Positions 62,376 through 64,000 of a stretch of DNA of 64,000 bases are shown in pieces. The DNA is from Bacillus subtilis (GTDB lineage Bacteria; Bacillota; Bacilli; Bacillales; Bacillaceae_C). Position 1 is the stretch's first letter, and the number at the start of each line of letters is the position of its first letter. The notes under the pieces are model-generated. The model did not search any database. It saw only the letters and a program-made list of their open reading frames with translations, and was not told where the DNA came from. Position numbers and translations under genes: made by a program. Location: positions 24,056 through 88,055 of the forward strand of contig NZ_VTQV01000014.1 in the NCBI RefSeq assembly GCF_008764245.1, written 5' to 3'.

Positions 62376-63593
62376 ATGAATCATAAGGATTTGGGTCGAG
62401 AATCTTCTATGCAAAGTTTACTTTTAATTCTCGGTATTATTTTTATCGCCTTTAATTTGCGGCCAGCGATTACATCGGTCGGTCCCTTGATTGGCACGAT
62501 ACGAGCGGATTTCGACATATCCAATGGGGTAGCTGGAATGATTACGACTTTACCGTTGCTTGCATTTGCTTTATTTTCGATCATTGCGCCCATTATCGGA
62601 AAAAGGTGGGGGAATGAAGCGACTATTTTTGTAAGCTTGTTGGTATTGTTAATAGGGGCCCTCATTCGCTCGTCTGGAAATTTAAATCTTCTTTTTCTTG
62701 GTACGGCGTTGATTGGAATTGGCATTGCGATCTGCAATGTTTTATTGCCTGCGATCGTCAAACAACGTTACCCTTATAAAGTGGGAATTATGACGAGTAT
62801 TTATTCCACCTCAATGGGACTATGTGCAGCGACCGCTTCGGGCTTAAGCATTCCTTTAGCCAAAGGTCTTGGGCTCGGTTGGCATAAAGCATTGCTTGTG
62901 TGGGGGATGATGGCCCTGATTGCAGCGATAATCTGGTTCCCACAAGTGCTGAAATTTGCGGGAAAACATGGGTTGCAGCCGGCAGGTTTATCGATCACAA
63001 GCATGTTTCGTTCTCCGATCGCATGGCAAGTGACCCTTTTTCTCGGACTCCAATCAATCCTATTTTATGGTCCTATCACTTGGCTTCCGGAAATATTAGT
63101 CAATAAAGGCTTTAGCATTGCTGCATCAGGTTGGATGCTAAGCTTTATGCAATTTTGCAGCTTACCGGCTAACTTTATGACCCCTGTATTGGCGGGCAAA
63201 ATGAAAAATCAACGTCCGATTGTCATGGTTGTCGGGATTTTTTATATTGTTAGTCTTATTGGCTTGTTAATCGGCGGTAGTACTATATTTCTCTCTGCTT
63301 GTGTGTTGCTCTTGGGAATTGCCCAAGGTGCATGTATCAGTTTGGCTCTCACGTTATTTAGTTTGCGTGCAGCTGATTCTACACAGGCTGCTCAATTATC
63401 AGGGATGGCTCAGTCGGTCGGCTACTTATTGGCCGCCATTAGTCCAATATTGATCGGTATACTATTTGATTATACCCAATCATGGACCTTACCATTATCA
63501 TTCCTCCTTCTTGTTGCGGTAGGAACCATCTTGTCAGGACTAGGAGCAGGTCGGGATGTGTATGTTGGAGAAACTACTCGTGCATCCAATTAA
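62376..63593 (+). CDS. CynX/NimT-family MFS transporter
   Basis: The 405-residue permease has about 12 transmembrane helices with the family's FIAFNLRPAITSVGPLIG first helix, ISNGVAGMITTLPLLAFALFS and IGIGIAICNVLLPAIVKQRY. It resembles B. subtilis YycB and the CynX/NimT group, which move cyanate, nitroimidazoles or similar small organic ions. ATG 62376 is chosen after AAAGAGG; an upstream in-frame ATG at 62319 has no site. Substrate unknown. It is followed 46 bases later by a small coiled-coil gene. Confidence 0.88.
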   Translation: MNHKDLGRESSMQSLLLILGIIFIAFNLRPAITSVGPLIGTIRADFDISNGVAGMITTLPLLAFALFSIIAPIIGKRWGNEATIFVSLLVLLIGALIRSSGNLNLLFLGTALIGIGIAICNVLLPAIVKQRYPYKVGIMTSIYSTSMGLCAATASGLSIPLAKGLGLGWHKALLVWGMMALIAAIIWFPQVLKFAGKHGLQPAGLSITSMFRSPIAWQVTLFLGLQSILFYGPITWLPEILVNKGFSIAASGWMLSFMQFCSLPANFMTPVLAGKMKNQRPIVMVVGIFYIVSLIGLLIGGSTIFLSACVLLLGIAQGACISLALTLFSLRAADSTQAAQLSGMAQSVGYLLAAISPILIGILFDYTQSWTLPLSFLLLVAVGTILSGLGAGRDVYVGETTRASN

Positions 63594-63639
63594 ATAGAAA
63601 AATTGTGATAAAATGAGTCTAAGAGGAGAAGGTGATCAT

Positions 63640-63822
63640 ATGCATAAAAAAGAAATCATCTATAAAATTGAGGATTTAAAGGCGGATTATGTCCGATTAC
63701 AGCATGATTTAGAGAAGCTTGAGTATGTGAAGGGGAACTTGCATCCTTTGGAAAAACAGCTTGCTGAAATAGAATTGGAGTTGCGCAAGTGGAATAAAAA
63801 ATTGGATGAAGTGGTCGAATGA
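63640..63822 (+). CDS. Small coiled-coil protein, SE1832 type
   Basis: The 60-residue hydrophilic protein (MHKKEIIYKIEDLKADYVRL start) is almost all helix with heptad-like leucine spacing and fits the SE1832 family of small Firmicute proteins. Function is not known. ATG 63640 follows AGAAGGTGATC; an in-frame ATG at 63613 lies upstream of that site. It ends at a strong terminator. Confidence 0.7.
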   Translation: MHKKEIIYKIEDLKADYVRLQHDLEKLEYVKGNLHPLEKQLAEIELELRKWNKKLDEVVE

Positions 63823-63824
63823 AG

Positions 63825-63865
63825 AAAGCAATAAAATGGGTCAAACCATTTTATTGCTTTTTTTA
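63825..63865 (+). terminator. Terminator after the SE1832-type gene
   Basis: AAAGCAATAAAATGG pairs perfectly with CCATTTTATTGCTTT around a 6-base loop, followed by TTTTTTT. The last 135 bases of the window after it hold no recognisable gene. Confidence 0.93.
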
Positions 63866-64000
63866 TTGCTTAGCGTACTATGTCAAATACTTTTTTTCCC
63901 ATTTTTAAGTATAGGAAATACACCTACCACTGTAAACTTCCAAAAAATGGTTTAGTAAGTAGCAACTAACAGTGAACTCTATGTTCATTCACCACACTTT

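Overview
The window is a stretch of low-GC Gram-positive chromosome, most likely from an endospore-forming Bacillaceae. The evidence is strong AGGAGG-type ribosome binding sites, frequent TTG/GTG starts, a small acid-soluble spore protein gene (sspP), Bacillus-type control elements (THI-box TPP riboswitch, preQ1-I riboswitch, PyrR attenuator, BirA, PerR and cre sites), and Bacillus-like genes (tcyP, ylbL, ypuA-like, thiazole genes, queCDE). I do not assign a genus. There are no tRNA or rRNA genes, no CRISPR array, no insertion sequence with a transposase and no phage genes.

Bases 1-21,200 are an accessory catabolic region rich in glycan and phosphodiester genes: Gfo/Idh/MocA oxidoreductases, a lipoprotein binding protein, a ROK sugar kinase, an asparaginase-II-like protein, CutC, MgtC and a GDPD phosphodiesterase. 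A compact run then holds a Cof-type HAD phosphatase, a phosphodiester glycosidase with no signal peptide, two LplB/LplC-type ABC permeases without an ATPase, two tandem-duplicated binding lipoproteins, an endonuclease/exonuclease/phosphatase-fold hydrolase, a second HAD phosphatase, and a secreted phosphodiester glycosidase with a FIMAH-like tail. Together they look like a system that cuts, imports and dephosphorylates glycosyl-phosphodiesters such as teichoic-acid-like material. This is inference from domains and layout.

Bases 21,200-30,000 carry a PAP2 phosphatase, an LLM flavin monooxygenase, and a broken toxin-antitoxin locus. In that locus an intact mazF follows an ORF joining the first membrane helix of a Na/Pi cotransporter to the toxin-binding tail of MazE, behind a PhoP-like box. 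Next is a LacI-controlled operon (esterase, Gfo/Idh, sugar isomerase/epimerase), an FAD amine oxidase and a membrane-anchored GDPD with a cre site.

Bases 30,000-64,000 are mostly housekeeping: a TPP-riboswitch thiazole operon (tenI-thiS-thiG-thiF), PerR-boxed catalase, gndA, preQ1-riboswitch queCDE, PyrR-attenuated uracil permease, pepT, a redox HxlR regulator with a divergent nitroreductase, phosphogluconolactonase, an ECF sigma/anti-sigma operon divergent from BirA-boxed bioY-bioB, glutamate dehydrogenase with a divergent LysR gene, a divergent PurC-like protein, a YlbL-type protease, DUF1002 and DUF1646 proteins, an ATPase and a NERD nuclease in divergent array, an LD-carboxypeptidase, cystine transporter, BrkB-family membrane protein, quinone oxidoreductase and a CynX-type MFS permease.

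Noncoding DNA is unusually structured. There is a dispersed mosaic repeat family whose hairpin modules show compensatory base changes, a 52-bp minisatellite after gndA, two 21-bp-period GCCCGATT arrays flanking the NERD gene, and an unidentified promoter-hairpin-terminator unit ahead of mgtC.
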